Assembly (NCBI GenBank): GCA_039930465.1
Contig: JBDTTU010000005.1
Coordinates: 29,643-93,642, forward strand
Reading direction: 5' to 3'
Length of the DNA: 64,000 bases
Source: LMDS01 sp039930465
GTDB taxonomy: Bacteria > Pseudomonadota > Gammaproteobacteria > Burkholderiales > Burkholderiaceae_C
Shown: in pieces, positions 54,047 to 63,387 of the stretch
Layout: each line of letters starts with the position of its first letter
Position numbering within the stretch: position 1 is the first letter of the stretch
Translations under genes and position numbers: made by a program
Notes under the pieces: generated by a model
The model's database searches: none
Told to the model about the DNA's origin: nothing
What the model saw: only the letters and a program-made list of their open reading frames with translations

Positions 54047-55702
54047 CTAGCGCTCTGGCATGCCGGCCTTGCGCAGGCTGGTGTTCGTGCGCTCGGCAAA
54101 GCTCGCAAAGGCCAAGTTCGGATCGGGCCTGTGGTCGAACTGCTCGATCGTTCTAGCCCGGGTGCGTTTCAGTCCGAGATAGTTTGCCATCGTCGAGCGC
54201 GCTTCTTCGTCGCGTCCTGTTTGCTGCACGGCGACAGTCAGCGCGAGAAGGATATTCGGCGAGTCGGGCTGTACCGTCTGCGCCCTGCGCAGCCAGACTA
54301 ACGCCTCGTCGGCGTTGTTTTGCTGCAGTAAGGCCCACCCCTTGAACAACAGGAAAACCGACAGCCGCGGATCGCGCGGGCTCAGCAACATGCCGCGATC
54401 GGCATATTCCAGTGTCCTCGCCGGCTCAACCAGGAAGAAGTGCTGTATTGCGAGTTCGCGGTACGCATTGGCATTGCTCGGGTTCAACTCAAGGCAGCGC
54501 TGTGCCTCGGCAATGGCCGCACGCAACTGCCGCTCGCCCTCCAACACCGAAGCCTGGGCACAGTGCGCGTCGGAGTCGCTCGGGGCAACGTCGAGCGCCA
54601 GCGCCGCGTACTGTGCTGCTGCCGCGAGATCGGCTGCAGGTTCCAATGTCTGACCGCGCGAGACGCGTCCGGCGTGCGCGGTCGCCAGCTGCACCAAGGC
54701 CCGAACATTGCGCGGATCTTGCTTCAGCGCCTGCTCGCAATACGCCAGACTGCGCTCTCTCAACTCGCCGGCCTGGGCGCGCGCCCCAGCCACGCATTTC
54801 AGCGCCAAGTCTTCGGCCTGCGGCGTCACGATCGCGCGCTGGCCTTCGGCGCGAACGACTTCGACATCCAGCACATTTGCCAGCCGCAGCACGATTTCGT
54901 CCTGTACCTTGGCGCGGTCGCCACGGTCGACATCGAATTGCTCAGCCCACAGGTTCGCCGAGGTGGCGGTATCGACCAGGCGGGCTCCAATGCGAAGGCG
55001 GTCGCCGACCCGCTGCACGCTCCCTTCGACTGCATAGCGCACCCCGATGTCGGTGCCGACCCGCCGCGCGTCAACCGGCGTGCCCTTGAATGTGAGGGCC
55101 GTGCCGGTGGCGATGACGTGCAGCGAACGGCCGCGCGCCAACGCGCCGGTGAGCTCGTCCGTGATGGCATCGGCCAATTCACTTTGCCCCTCGTCGGGCC
55201 CTAACGACACAAACGGAAGCACGATCAGGGTGAGCCGTTCGGGCGGTGGGCGCTGGCCGACAAAGACCGCACTGATTGCCAAGGCGGCGACAGCGACGAC
55301 CAGCGCGGCCAATGCCGGCACAACGTACTTGTGTTTGCGCCAACGCGGCGGTGCCGAGTGCGTTTGATCGAGGGGCGCGTCAAACAGGTAGCCACGCCGC
55401 GCGACGGTCTTGATGATCTGCTGGCTGCTGTCACTCAATGCGGTGCGCACCTCGCTGATGCAGCGGGTCAACGAATCGTCGGTCACGACTACGCCAGCCC
55501 AGACCGCGCCGAGCAACTCCTCCTTGCCGACCAGGGTGCCGGCGTGCCGGACCAGGTATTCGAGCAGCGCAAAGCTCTTGGGCCGCAGGGCGACGGCGGC
55601 ACCGGCGCGGGTCAGACTGCCGCGACCCGTGTCGATCGTGAAATCGCCGAATCGGAACTGTTGGCCGGCCATTCCCTGGACTTTCAGCAAAGCGTCGGTC
55701 AT
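54047..55702 (-). CDS. CadC-like membrane transcriptional regulator with TPR domain
   Basis: This 551-residue protein has an N-terminal OmpR/PhoB-type winged helix (about residues 14-110: FRFGDFTIDTGRGSLTRAG, LRPKSFALLEYLVRHAGTLV, then TVARRGYLFDAP). One membrane helix follows (about 127-150). The outer part has a TolB-N-like/adenylyl-cyclase-associated region (LIVLPFVSLGPDEGQSELADAITDELTGALA, about 160-300) and TPR repeats to the end. Such ToxR/CadC-like proteins bind DNA from the membrane on sensing an external cue. It is divergent from two secreted protein genes 77 bp away, its likely targets. Confidence 0.9.
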   Translation of the reverse strand: MTDALLKVQGMAGQQFRFGDFTIDTGRGSLTRAGAAVALRPKSFALLEYLVRHAGTLVGKEELLGAVWAGVVVTDDSLTRCISEVRTALSDSSQQIIKTVARRGYLFDAPLDQTHSAPPRWRKHKYVVPALAALVVAVAALAISAVFVGQRPPPERLTLIVLPFVSLGPDEGQSELADAITDELTGALARGRSLHVIATGTALTFKGTPVDARRVGTDIGVRYAVEGSVQRVGDRLRIGARLVDTATSANLWAEQFDVDRGDRAKVQDEIVLRLANVLDVEVVRAEGQRAIVTPQAEDLALKCVAGARAQAGELRERSLAYCEQALKQDPRNVRALVQLATAHAGRVSRGQTLEPAADLAAAAQYAALALDVAPSDSDAHCAQASVLEGERQLRAAIAEAQRCLELNPSNANAYRELAIQHFFLVEPARTLEYADRGMLLSPRDPRLSVFLLFKGWALLQQNNADEALVWLRRAQTVQPDSPNILLALTVAVQQTGRDEEARSTMANYLGLKRTRARTIEQFDHRPDPNLAFASFAERTNTSLRKAGMPER

Positions 55703-55779
55703 TGTTCAGCGTTCGTTCAGGACGCGCAAGCGGGCGAAGGCGCCGAATCGGGGACCGCCACGTCGAGGTCACCACCACC

Positions 55780-56277
55780 ATGTCACACACATTCTCCCGC
55801 CTGGCCGCCCTGTGGCTTTTGGCCGTCGCGCCGGTGTTTGCGCAGAACGCAGACGACGCGGCCGTCCGCGCCACGGTCCACACGTTTGAAGTCGGTTGGA
55901 ACAGCCACGACATGAACGCCATGTTTCAGGCATTCACGCCCGATGCGGAGTTCGTCAACATCGTGGGCATGTATTGGCGCGGTCTGCCAGATGTGAAGCG
56001 CGCGCACCAGGCGATGCACGACACCTTCTTCAAGACTGTGCCGAACCACATCGAAGACCTGCAGGTACGCGTTCTTGCGCCGGACGCCGCGATCGCCGTC
56101 GTGCGCTGGAAGAAGGGCAGCTTCACGTCGCCAGACGGCGTGTCGCATCCCGAAAGTCGGGATGTCATGTCGATGTTTCTCGTCAAGCGGGATGGGCGCT
56201 GGCTCGTTGCCGGTGCCCACAACACGCCAATCGACGAGACGGCGATCCAGTTCGATCCGGCGGCGAAGCGGCCATGA
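55780..56277 (+). CDS. Exported SnoaL/NTF2-like protein (SgcJ/EcaC type)
   Basis: This 165-residue protein has a signal peptide (LAALWLLAVAPVFAQ, cleavage near residue 23) followed by one NTF2-like cone domain: VRATVHTFEVGWNSHDMNAMFQAFTPDAEFVNIVGMYWRG, then VVRWKKGSFTSPDG and MFLVKRDGRWLVAGAHNTPID. The SgcJ/EcaC/steroid-isomerase-like group binds small hydrophobic ligands; few members have known activity. It is translationally coupled to the hydrolase gene (four-base overlap) and divergent from the CadC-like regulator. I chose ATG 55780. Confidence 0.85.
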   Translation: MSHTFSRLAALWLLAVAPVFAQNADDAAVRATVHTFEVGWNSHDMNAMFQAFTPDAEFVNIVGMYWRGLPDVKRAHQAMHDTFFKTVPNHIEDLQVRVLAPDAAIAVVRWKKGSFTSPDGVSHPESRDVMSMFLVKRDGRWLVAGAHNTPIDETAIQFDPAAKRP

Positions 56278-57020
56278 ACGACACGTGTACCCCACCAAGC
56301 TCTGCATTTGGACGCTGTGCGTTCCTGCTGGCCGCCGCGGCGGCGGTTGGCAGTTCAATGGTTCACGCCCAGGCACCCGCGATGGAGACGTTCGCGCCGG
56401 CGGGAAGCGGTGGCCCCATCGTCGTCATCGCATCGGGTAATTCGGGCACGGGCCTGTATCGGGAGTTCAGCGCGACATTGGCGGCGCGCGGCTACTACGT
56501 CGTGCTGATCGACGGGAAGGACATATCCATTCGCCCCAACGATCCGAGCGGGAAGGACGGGGCGGCGAATCTTCGGCAAGTGCTGGCAGTCGCGGAATCG
56601 GCCGACAAGGCGATACCGGGCAAGGCAGCCTTGGTCGGCTTCTCGATCGGCGGGATTGGGGTGCTGGGCTACGGTGCGCCGCTCAAAGAGCATGTCTCTG
56701 CCGTGGTGTTGTTCTATCCGGCACTCACTTTCATAGGCTCCGATTTGCGGCCCATGGTATCGGCCATGCAGGTGCCGACCCTCGTTTTCGCAGGCGGCGC
56801 GGACCGCTTCAACAACTGCTGCATGCTGGAGACGATGCGCGCGCTGGAAATGGCGCCGAAGTCGGCACCGTTCGAGCTGTACGTGTATCCAGAGGCCGGC
56901 CACGGCTTCAACCTCCATGCACCTGCACCACTCGTCTTCCGACAGCAAGACGCTGACGACGCGTGGGCGAAGATGCTGGCTTTTCTCGATCGATACCAAC
57001 CCGTCAAAGTGAAAAACTGA
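56274..57020 (+). CDS. Exported dienelactone hydrolase-like alpha/beta hydrolase
   Basis: This 248-residue protein has a signal peptide (FLLAAAAAVGSSMVHAQ, cleavage near residue 33). The hydrolase core has VVIASGNSGTG, a nucleophile elbow LVGFSIGGIGVLGYG (Ser near residue 124), an acidic residue in VFAGGADRFNNC and catalytic His in YPEAGHGFNLH. The dienelactone hydrolase family normally has Cys as nucleophile; here the elbow has Ser, as in the broader family. Its start overlaps the stop of the NTF2-like gene, so both probably act on the same extracytoplasmic compound. Confidence 0.85.
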   Translation: MNDTCTPPSSAFGRCAFLLAAAAAVGSSMVHAQAPAMETFAPAGSGGPIVVIASGNSGTGLYREFSATLAARGYYVVLIDGKDISIRPNDPSGKDGAANLRQVLAVAESADKAIPGKAALVGFSIGGIGVLGYGAPLKEHVSAVVLFYPALTFIGSDLRPMVSAMQVPTLVFAGGADRFNNCCMLETMRALEMAPKSAPFELYVYPEAGHGFNLHAPAPLVFRQQDADDAWAKMLAFLDRYQPVKVKN

Positions 57021-57293
57021 TGGCCTGAACCGAACGGGGCCGACCGCTTCGCGGCGTTGGATTTCGGGAGTGAGATGACTGCTGATGGGTCGGCAGCACG
57101 TGTTCACCTCGAAGAACAGCGGTCGTTAGGCGGGCGTGTCGCTTGGCCGACGGCACACGCCGCGGAGCCGACGTCAGCGCTTTCTGCCAGCAAATCGCGG
57201 CGGCCGGCGAAGCTCTGCTCCAGTCTGAAGATTGCGCGGCCCACAACCGTTTGCGCGGCGTGCCTTCGACCCAGCCAAACACCTGCCGCGAAG
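57021..57293. other. Intergenic region, 273 bp
   Basis: This is a convergent gap between the dienelactone hydrolase-like gene and the VOC gene. I see no RNA gene and no clear terminator. The sequence is GC-rich with only short frames. Confidence 0.4.
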
Positions 57294-57767
57294 TCAACCC
57301 CGCACCGCCGCCTCGATCGCAGCGACGTCGATCTTCCGCATCGGCATCATGGCCTCGAACGCACGCTTGGCCACGTCGCCGCCCTTGGCCATCGCGTCGG
57401 TCAAAACGCGCGGCGTGATCTGCCAGCTGATGCCCCATTTGTCTCGGCACCAGCCACAGTGGCTTTCCTCGCCGCCGTTGGCCACGATCGCGTTCCAGTA
57501 GCGGTCGGTCTCTTCCTGGTCGTCGGTGGCGATCTGGAACGAAAAGGCTTCGCTGTGCTTGAAGCGCGGCCCGCCATTGAGGCCGATGCACGGGATGCCC
57601 GCGACGGTGAATTCGACCGTCAGCGCGTCTCCCGCCTGGCCATCGGGGTAGTCGGCCGGCGCCCGATGCACGGCGCCGACGCTGCTGTTAGGGAAGGTCT
57701 GCGCGTAGAAGCGGGCGGCCTCTTCGGCATCGTGTTCGTACCAGAGACAAATCGTGTTCTTGCTCAT
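57294..57767 (-). CDS. VOC family protein (PhnB/UbiG-like glyoxalase fold)
   Basis: This 157-residue protein opens with NTICLWYEHDAEEAARFYAQTF, then AGIPCIGLNGGPRFKHSEAFSFQI, and CGWCRDKWGISWQITPR near the end. This matches the 3-demethylubiquinone-9 3-methyltransferase-like VOC group (PhnB type), which has the glyoxalase/dioxygenase fold. No enzymatic role is established for the group. ATG 57765-57767 is used. It follows another VOC gene by 31 bp on the same strand. Confidence 0.9.
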   Translation of the reverse strand: MSKNTICLWYEHDAEEAARFYAQTFPNSSVGAVHRAPADYPDGQAGDALTVEFTVAGIPCIGLNGGPRFKHSEAFSFQIATDDQEETDRYWNAIVANGGEESHCGWCRDKWGISWQITPRVLTDAMAKGGDVAKRAFEAMMPMRKIDVAAIEAAVRG

Positions 57768-57798
57768 TTCATCAGCTCCTTTCGAAATCGCGGGTCGA

Positions 57799-58209
57799 TC
57801 ATTGCGGGGGCATTTGCGACATGTCCATGAAAAAGGTTTCCCAGATGTGGCCGTCCAGGTCTTCGAAGCTGCGGCCATACATGAAGCCGAGATTCTGTGT
57901 CGGATTGACATCGGCCTTGCCACCATTGGCGCCCGCCGCCGCCACGAGGGCGTCGACCGAGTTGCGATCGTCGGCGTTCAGGGCGAGCATGACCTCACTC
58001 GCCTGGTGTGCTTCGGCGATGGGCTTGCGGGTGAAGGTCGCCCACTTGGCGTGCGTCAGCAGCATCACGAAAATCGTGTCGGACCAGACCATGCACGCCG
58101 CCGTGTCGTCTGAAAACTGCGGGTTGTTGACGGCACCGATCGCCTCGTAGAAGGCCTTGGCCTTTGCAAGGTCGCGAACGGGCAGATTGATGAAGATTTG
58201 CTTGGGCAT
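57799..58209 (-). CDS. VOC family protein (glyoxalase/bleomycin-resistance fold)
   Basis: This 136-residue protein begins MPKQIFINLPVRDLAKAKAFYEAIG. The central SDTIFVMLLTHAKW and the final GFMYGRSFEDLDGHIWETFFMDM follow the typical VOC end (DLDGHxWE). Such proteins are often metal-dependent lyases or dioxygenases or resistance-type binding proteins; the function is unknown. ATG 58207-58209 is used. The two adjacent VOC genes are different subfamilies, not a recent duplication. Confidence 0.9.
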   Translation of the reverse strand: MPKQIFINLPVRDLAKAKAFYEAIGAVNNPQFSDDTAACMVWSDTIFVMLLTHAKWATFTRKPIAEAHQASEVMLALNADDRNSVDALVAAAGANGGKADVNPTQNLGFMYGRSFEDLDGHIWETFFMDMSQMPPQ

Positions 58210-58395
58210 GGTGGGCTCTCGGTCAAAGGGTGTGGTGAACAACGGGATCTGCCATTCTTTCGCGCAGACACATCCCTACGACGAACAAGGACGCGCGATT
58301 TCGACATCGCGCAGTTGCCACAACCGGCCAGATTGTCGGCGTCGCCGTGCCGTGCCGCATCGCCCTGCACGACGCCTACGCGAGCCCGGCCGCCC

Positions 58396-59019
58396 CTACC
58401 CCATCCCCACACCCCGCAGCACCACCGCCTGCACGTTCGCCACCACCTTCTCGAAGAACACCGGGTTGGCCAGCGTCTCGCCGGTGAGCGCCTGAACCTG
58501 CACCGCGAAATCGGCGTAGTGCTGGGTGGCGGCCCAGATGATGAAGATCAGGTGTTCGGGGTCGACTGGCGCCAGCCGCCCGGCTTCGACCCAGCCGCGG
58601 ATCACGGCCGACTTGCGTTGCACGATCTCGCGCAGTTCGCGGTCGAGTTCGCCGCGCAGCAGCGGGGCGCCCTGCACCATCTCAAGGCAGAACAGGCGCG
58701 ACGCCTCGGGGCTGTCACGCGACACCGCCAGCTTGCGGCGGATGTAATCGGCAATCGCCTGCTGCGGGTCTTGCTCGGCGCTGAACTCTCGCAGCGGGGC
58801 GAGCCACACCTCGAGCAGCTCGCGCAGCACGCACACGTACAGCTCTTCCTTGTTGGCGAAGTAATAGAGCAGGTTGCTTTTCGAGACGCCTGCGCTCGCC
58901 GCCACCTGGTCGACGCTGGTGCCGTGCAGCCCGAAGCGTGAGAACAGCCCGAGCGCGGCGGCCAGCACCGCCTCGCGCTTGTTGGCCACCGGCGTGGTGC
59001 CCGTCTTTTTCTTCGCCAC
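58396..59019 (-). CDS. rutR: TetR family regulator, RutR-like
   Basis: This 207-residue protein has an N-terminal HTH (about residues 18-65: VLAAALGLFSRFGLHGTSVDQVAASAGVSKSNLLYYFANKEELY) and a C-terminal domain resembling RutR (FCLEMVQGAPLLRGEL, then IFIIWAATQHYADFAVQVQALTG). RutR represses pyrimidine metabolism genes and is released by uracil or thymine. It starts with GTG 59017-59019, preceded by GGGAGG. It is divergent from the pyrimidine degradation genes, and a near-consensus RutR site lies 57-72 bases upstream of its start. So it probably represses both itself and that operon. Confidence 0.88.
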   Translation of the reverse strand: MAKKKTGTTPVANKREAVLAAALGLFSRFGLHGTSVDQVAASAGVSKSNLLYYFANKEELYVCVLRELLEVWLAPLREFSAEQDPQQAIADYIRRKLAVSRDSPEASRLFCLEMVQGAPLLRGELDRELREIVQRKSAVIRGWVEAGRLAPVDPEHLIFIIWAATQHYADFAVQVQALTGETLANPVFFEKVVANVQAVVLRGVGMG

Positions 59020-59075
59020 CCCGCCTCCCGTTGCTTCGACTGTCCGGGGGCCGAGTCTCCCAGCCGGATCGGTGT

Positions 59076-59091
59076 TTGTCCATATGGTCAA
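59076..59091. promoter_or_regulatory. RutR-type operator in the divergent promoter
   Basis: TTGTCCATATGGTCAA matches the E. coli RutR consensus TTGACCA-NN-TGGTCAA at 13 of 14 defined positions. The symmetry extends two bases outward on each side (59074-59093, nine of ten base pairs). It lies between the divergent rutR-like gene and the pyrimidine operon, as expected for a shared operator. Confidence 0.85.
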
Positions 59092-59184
59092 ACTGGCACG
59101 CGGGTTGCATGCTCGGTGCCGCAGTAGACGTGTGCCTCGGTTGGGTGCATAAAGCCGATTCATCGAACCAAGCAGGAGCTGGCC

Positions 59185-60459
59185 ATGGCTGAAATGAAGA
59201 TCAACGGCGACCGCCTCTGGGCGAGCCTGATGGAAATGGCGAAGATCGGTGCCACACCAAAAGGCGGCGTGTGCCGCCTCACGCTCACCGATCTCGACAA
59301 GCAGAGCCGCGACCTGTTCGTGCAGTGGTGCGAAGAGGCTGGCTGCAGCGTGAAAGTCGACCAGATGGGCAACATCTTCGCGCGCCGCCCCGGCCGAAAC
59401 AACAACCTCGCACCCGTCGGCACCGGCAGCCACCTCGACAGCCAGCCCACCGGCGGGCGCTTCGACGGCGTTTACGGTGTATTGGCCGGGCTCGAAGTGA
59501 TCCGCACGCTGAACGACCACAACATCGAGACCGAGCGCCCGGTCGAAGCCTCGGTCTGGACCAACGAAGAAGGCTCGCGCTTCGCGCCGGCGATGGTCGG
59601 CTCGGGTGTGTATTCGGGCGTGTTCTCGCTCGAATACGGCCACTCGCGCACCGACCAGCAGGGCAAGACGATCGGCGAAGAACTCAAGCGCATCGGCTAC
59701 CTCGGCGACCAGCCCATGGGCAACCGCCCGGTGCATGCTTTCTTCGAGACGCACATCGAGCAGGGCCCGATCCTCGAGCACGAGGGCCAGACCATCGGTG
59801 TCGTCACCGACGCACAAGGCCAGCGCTGGTACGAGCTGGTGCTCACCGGCCAGGAATCGCACGCCGGCCCCACGCCGATGCCGGTGCGGCGCGACGCGCT
59901 GCTCGGTGCGGCCAAGGTGATCCAGCTTGTCAACGAGATCGGGCTGAAACATGCGCCGCTGGCGGTGTCGACCGTCGGCATGATCAACAGCTACCCGAAT
60001 TCGCGCAACGTGATCCCGGGCAAGGTGTTCCTCACGGTCGACTTTCGCTGCCCCGACGACAGCGAATTGCTGAAGATGGAAGCCGAGCTGAAAGAAGGCG
60101 TGGCCAAGATCGCCGCCGCCGGCCGGCTCGAACACGACCTGAAGCAGATCTTCCAGTACGACTGCGTGCACTTCGACGAGAGCTGCGTGCAGATGGTGCG
60201 CGCCGGTGCCGAAGCGCTGGGCTACAGCACCCGCAACATCGTTTCTGGCGCCGGCCACGACGCCTGCTACATGAGCAAGGTCACGCCGACCGCGATGATC
60301 TTCGTGCCCTGCGTCGGCGGCATCAGCCACAACGAGATCGAAGACGCCAAGCCCGAGTGGATAGCGGCCGGCGGCAACGTGCTGTTCCGCGCGATGTTGG
60401 CCAAGGCGAACGAGTTGCCGGTGGTCGGGCAATCGTCCGAATCGGTCGCGCTGGCTTGA
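59185..60459 (+). CDS. N-carbamoyl-beta-alanine amidohydrolase (beta-ureidopropionase type, M20 family)
   Basis: This 424-residue cytoplasmic metalloenzyme has the bimetal site pattern TGSHLDSQPTGGRFDGVYG (about residues 79-97), TNEEGSRFAPAMVGS (about 128-142), FETHIEQGPILE (about 188-199), and SGAGHDACYMSKVTPTAMIF near residue 350. It hydrolyses N-carbamoyl-beta-amino acids to the beta-amino acid, CO2 and ammonia, the last step of reductive pyrimidine degradation. AGGAG precedes the ATG at 59185. N-carbamoyl-L-amino acid hydrolases and allantoate amidohydrolases are close relatives, but the operon favours the pyrimidine role. Confidence 0.9.
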   Translation: MAEMKINGDRLWASLMEMAKIGATPKGGVCRLTLTDLDKQSRDLFVQWCEEAGCSVKVDQMGNIFARRPGRNNNLAPVGTGSHLDSQPTGGRFDGVYGVLAGLEVIRTLNDHNIETERPVEASVWTNEEGSRFAPAMVGSGVYSGVFSLEYGHSRTDQQGKTIGEELKRIGYLGDQPMGNRPVHAFFETHIEQGPILEHEGQTIGVVTDAQGQRWYELVLTGQESHAGPTPMPVRRDALLGAAKVIQLVNEIGLKHAPLAVSTVGMINSYPNSRNVIPGKVFLTVDFRCPDDSELLKMEAELKEGVAKIAAAGRLEHDLKQIFQYDCVHFDESCVQMVRAGAEALGYSTRNIVSGAGHDACYMSKVTPTAMIFVPCVGGISHNEIEDAKPEWIAAGGNVLFRAMLAKANELPVVGQSSESVALA

Positions 60460-60495
60460 CCCGTCAAAGTTTGAACTGAACCCGGAGCTTCACCC

Positions 60496-61944
60496 ATGAG
60501 CAGCATCCTGATCCGCGGCGGCACCGTCATCAACGCAGAGTCAAGCGCACGTGCCGATGTGCTGACCGAAGGCGGCCTGATCCGCGCCGTCGGCCCCGAC
60601 CTGCAGGCGCCTGCGGGCTGCACCGTGGTCGACGCCGGTGGCGCTTTGGTGATGCCCGGCGGTATCGACCCGCACACGCACATGGAGCTGCCCTTCATGG
60701 GCACGGTCACGAAAGACGATTTCTACACCGGCACCGCAGCCGGTGTATCGGGCGGCACCACGATGATCATCGACTTCGTGATCCCCGACCCGAAGCAGCC
60801 GCTGATGGAAGCCTTCAAGAATTGGCGCGGCTGGGCCGAGAAGTCGGCCGCCGACTACAGCTTTCACGTCGCCGTGACCTGGTGGGATGAGACCGTGCAT
60901 GCCGACATGGGCACGCTGGTGCGCGAGCACGGCGTGAACAGCTTCAAGCACTTCATGGCCTACAAGAACGCGATCATGGCCGACGACGAAGTGCTGGTGA
61001 ACAGCTTCAGCCGCGCGCTCGAACTCGGCGCCTTGCCGACTGTGCACGCCGAAAACGGCGAGCTGGTGTTCCAGCTGCAGAAGAAGCTGGTGGCCGCGGG
61101 CATCACCGGGCCCGAAGGCCACCCGCTGTCGCGCCCGCCCGCCGTCGAGGCCGAAGCGGCCGAGCGCGCGATCCGCATCGCCGAGGTGCTGGGCACGCCG
61201 CTCTACATCGTGCACGTGAGTTGCGAAGACACGGTCGCTGCGATCATCCGCGCACGCAGCCACGGCCAGCGTGTGTATGGCGAAGCGCTGGCCGGGCACC
61301 TGACGATCGACGAATCGGTCTACCGCAACCCCGACTGGAACATCGCCGCGGCCCACGTGATGAGCCCACCGTTCCGCGCCAAGCACCATCAAGACGCGTT
61401 GTGGGGCGCGCTCGCCGCCGGCCACCTGCACACGACCGCCACCGACCACTGCGCGTTCTGCGGCGACCAGAAGGCCATGGGGAAAAACGATTTCAGCAAG
61501 ATCCCGAACGGCTGTGCTGGCGTGGAAGACCGCATGAGCGTGCTGTGGGACGCAGGCGTTGGCACCGGCCGGCTCACGCCGAACGAGTTCGTGCGTGTCA
61601 CCTCGACCAACGCGGCGCAGATCTTCAACCTGTACCCGCGCAAGGGTGCCATCGCGGTCGGCAGCGACGCCGACCTGGTGGTGTGGGACCCGAGCGCGAC
61701 GAAGACGATCACGACCGCCGGTAGCAAATCGAAGGTCGGCTACAACGTGTTCGAAGGCCGCAACGTGACGGGGCTGGCGAAGGTGACACTGTCACAAGGC
61801 AAGATCGTCTGGATCGACGGTGACCTGCGCACCGAGCGCGGCGCCGGCCGCTACGTGAAGCGCCCGGCCTTCGCGCCGGTGTTCGATGCGCTCAAGCGCC
61901 AGGCCGGCCTGCACGTTCCGCAAGCCGTGGCGCGCGCAGCCTGA
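60496..61944 (+). CDS. hydA: Dihydropyrimidinase (hydantoinase)
   Basis: This 482-residue cytoplasmic amidohydrolase opens hydantoin/dihydropyrimidine rings (dihydrouracil to N-carbamoyl-beta-alanine). Visible features are GGIDPHTHMELPF (metal His pair, about residues 55-67), FKHFMAYK (carbamylated Lys near 155), AENGEL and IVHVSCED, and SPPFR..ATDHCAFCGDQK with the catalytic Asp. Length is typical (about 460-490). It lies 36 bp after the amidohydrolase and 15 bp before preT, in a single operon. Confidence 0.94.
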   Translation: MSSILIRGGTVINAESSARADVLTEGGLIRAVGPDLQAPAGCTVVDAGGALVMPGGIDPHTHMELPFMGTVTKDDFYTGTAAGVSGGTTMIIDFVIPDPKQPLMEAFKNWRGWAEKSAADYSFHVAVTWWDETVHADMGTLVREHGVNSFKHFMAYKNAIMADDEVLVNSFSRALELGALPTVHAENGELVFQLQKKLVAAGITGPEGHPLSRPPAVEAEAAERAIRIAEVLGTPLYIVHVSCEDTVAAIIRARSHGQRVYGEALAGHLTIDESVYRNPDWNIAAAHVMSPPFRAKHHQDALWGALAAGHLHTTATDHCAFCGDQKAMGKNDFSKIPNGCAGVEDRMSVLWDAGVGTGRLTPNEFVRVTSTNAAQIFNLYPRKGAIAVGSDADLVVWDPSATKTITTAGSKSKVGYNVFEGRNVTGLAKVTLSQGKIVWIDGDLRTERGAGRYVKRPAFAPVFDALKRQAGLHVPQAVARAA

Positions 61945-61959
61945 AGCGGAGCGAAGCAG

Positions 61960-63342
61960 ATGCCGCAACCCGACGTGAAACCCGGCCGCCTTTCGGCCTG
62001 CCAGTACACCAGCAACTTCAGCGACGCCCACCCTCCCCTCACTTCGGTGCAGGCCTTGATCGAGGCCGAGCGTTGTTATTACTGCTTCGACGCGCCCTGC
62101 GTGACCGCCTGCCCCACCGGCATCGACATCCCTTCGTTCATTCGCCGCATCGGTGAAGACAACCTGCGCGGCGCGGCCAAGGCGATCCTCGAAGCCAACG
62201 TGTTCGGCGGCATGTGTGCGCGGGTCTGTCCGACCGAGGTGTTGTGCGAACAGGCCTGCGTGCGCAACACGAATGAAGACAAGCCGGTCGAGATCGGCTT
62301 GCTGCAGCGCCATGCGACCGATGCCTACTTCAAGAACCCGGGCGCGCCGATGTTCAAGCGCGCCGCCACCACCGGCAAGCACATCGCCGTGGTCGGCGCC
62401 GGCCCGGCCGGCCTGTCGTGCGCGCACCGCGCTGCGATGCTGGGGCACGACGTGACAGTGTTCGAAACCAAGCCGAAGCCCGGCGGCCTGAACGAGTACG
62501 GTCTCGCGACCTACAAGACAGTCGACGACTTCGCGCAAAAGGAAATCGACTGGCTGCTGTCGATCGGCGGCATCCGCATGCGCAACGGCCAGTCGCTAGG
62601 CAACACGATCCTGCTTTCCGACCTGACGCTGCAGTTCGACGCGGTGTTCCTCGGCCTCGGCCTCGGCGGCGTGAACGCGCTCGGCTTGACCGGCGAATAT
62701 GCATCGGGCGTGGGCAACGCAGTGGAGTTCATCGCCGGCCTGCGCCAGACGAACGACTATGCGGCCTTGCCAGTGGGCCGCCGTGTCGTCGTGATCGGTG
62801 GTGGCATGACGGCGGTTGACGCTGCAGTGCAATCACGCAAGCTCGGTGCCGAAGAAGTCACCATCGTCTACCGCCGCGACCAGCAGCGCATGCCGGCCTC
62901 GAAACACGAACAAGACTGGGCGCAAGTGAACGGCGTGACGATCCGCACCTGGAGCGTCTTGCGGTCGCTGGAAGTCGAAGGCGGTCAGCTCGAAGCCGCC
63001 ACGTTCGCCAACGTGCACGAGGTGGGCGGCAAACTGGAGTCGACCGGCAAACACTGGCGCATCGAGGCCGACACGGTGCTGAAGGCGATCGGCCAGACGC
63101 TGGTGCTGGCCGACCCGCAACTCGCCACGCTCGCGCTGCGCGGCGGGCGCATCGTCGTCGACGGCGAAGGCCGCACACGCCTGCCGAAAGTGTGGGCCGG
63201 TGGCGACTGCACTTTCGGCGGGCAAGACCTGACGGTCGAAGCGGTCGAGCACGGCAAGATCGCTGCACACTCGATCGACCGCGCACTCGGCATCGTCCGC
63301 GGCGGCGCCGAATTCAAGCGCGTGCGCCGCGCTGCGGCTTGA
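61960..63342 (+). CDS. preT: NAD(P)-dependent dihydropyrimidine dehydrogenase subunit PreT
   Basis: This 460-residue protein has an N-terminal domain with Fe-S cysteines (CYYCFDAPCVTACPTGID, about residues 36-53, then CARVCPTEVLCEQAC, about 85-99). An FAD domain (VVGAGPAGLSCAHRA, about 144-158) and an NAD(P) domain (VVIGGGMTAVDAAVQ, about 281-295) follow. This is the GltD-like flavoprotein that passes electrons from NAD(P)H to PreA for reduction of uracil/thymine. It is 15 bp after the hydantoinase and 45 bp before preA. Confidence 0.94.
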   Translation: MPQPDVKPGRLSACQYTSNFSDAHPPLTSVQALIEAERCYYCFDAPCVTACPTGIDIPSFIRRIGEDNLRGAAKAILEANVFGGMCARVCPTEVLCEQACVRNTNEDKPVEIGLLQRHATDAYFKNPGAPMFKRAATTGKHIAVVGAGPAGLSCAHRAAMLGHDVTVFETKPKPGGLNEYGLATYKTVDDFAQKEIDWLLSIGGIRMRNGQSLGNTILLSDLTLQFDAVFLGLGLGGVNALGLTGEYASGVGNAVEFIAGLRQTNDYAALPVGRRVVVIGGGMTAVDAAVQSRKLGAEEVTIVYRRDQQRMPASKHEQDWAQVNGVTIRTWSVLRSLEVEGGQLEAATFANVHEVGGKLESTGKHWRIEADTVLKAIGQTLVLADPQLATLALRGGRIVVDGEGRTRLPKVWAGGDCTFGGQDLTVEAVEHGKIAAHSIDRALGIVRGGAEFKRVRRAAA

Positions 63343-63387
63343 TGCGGCGCTTCGTCATCCTTGCCGCCTGAATCAACGAGACACACC

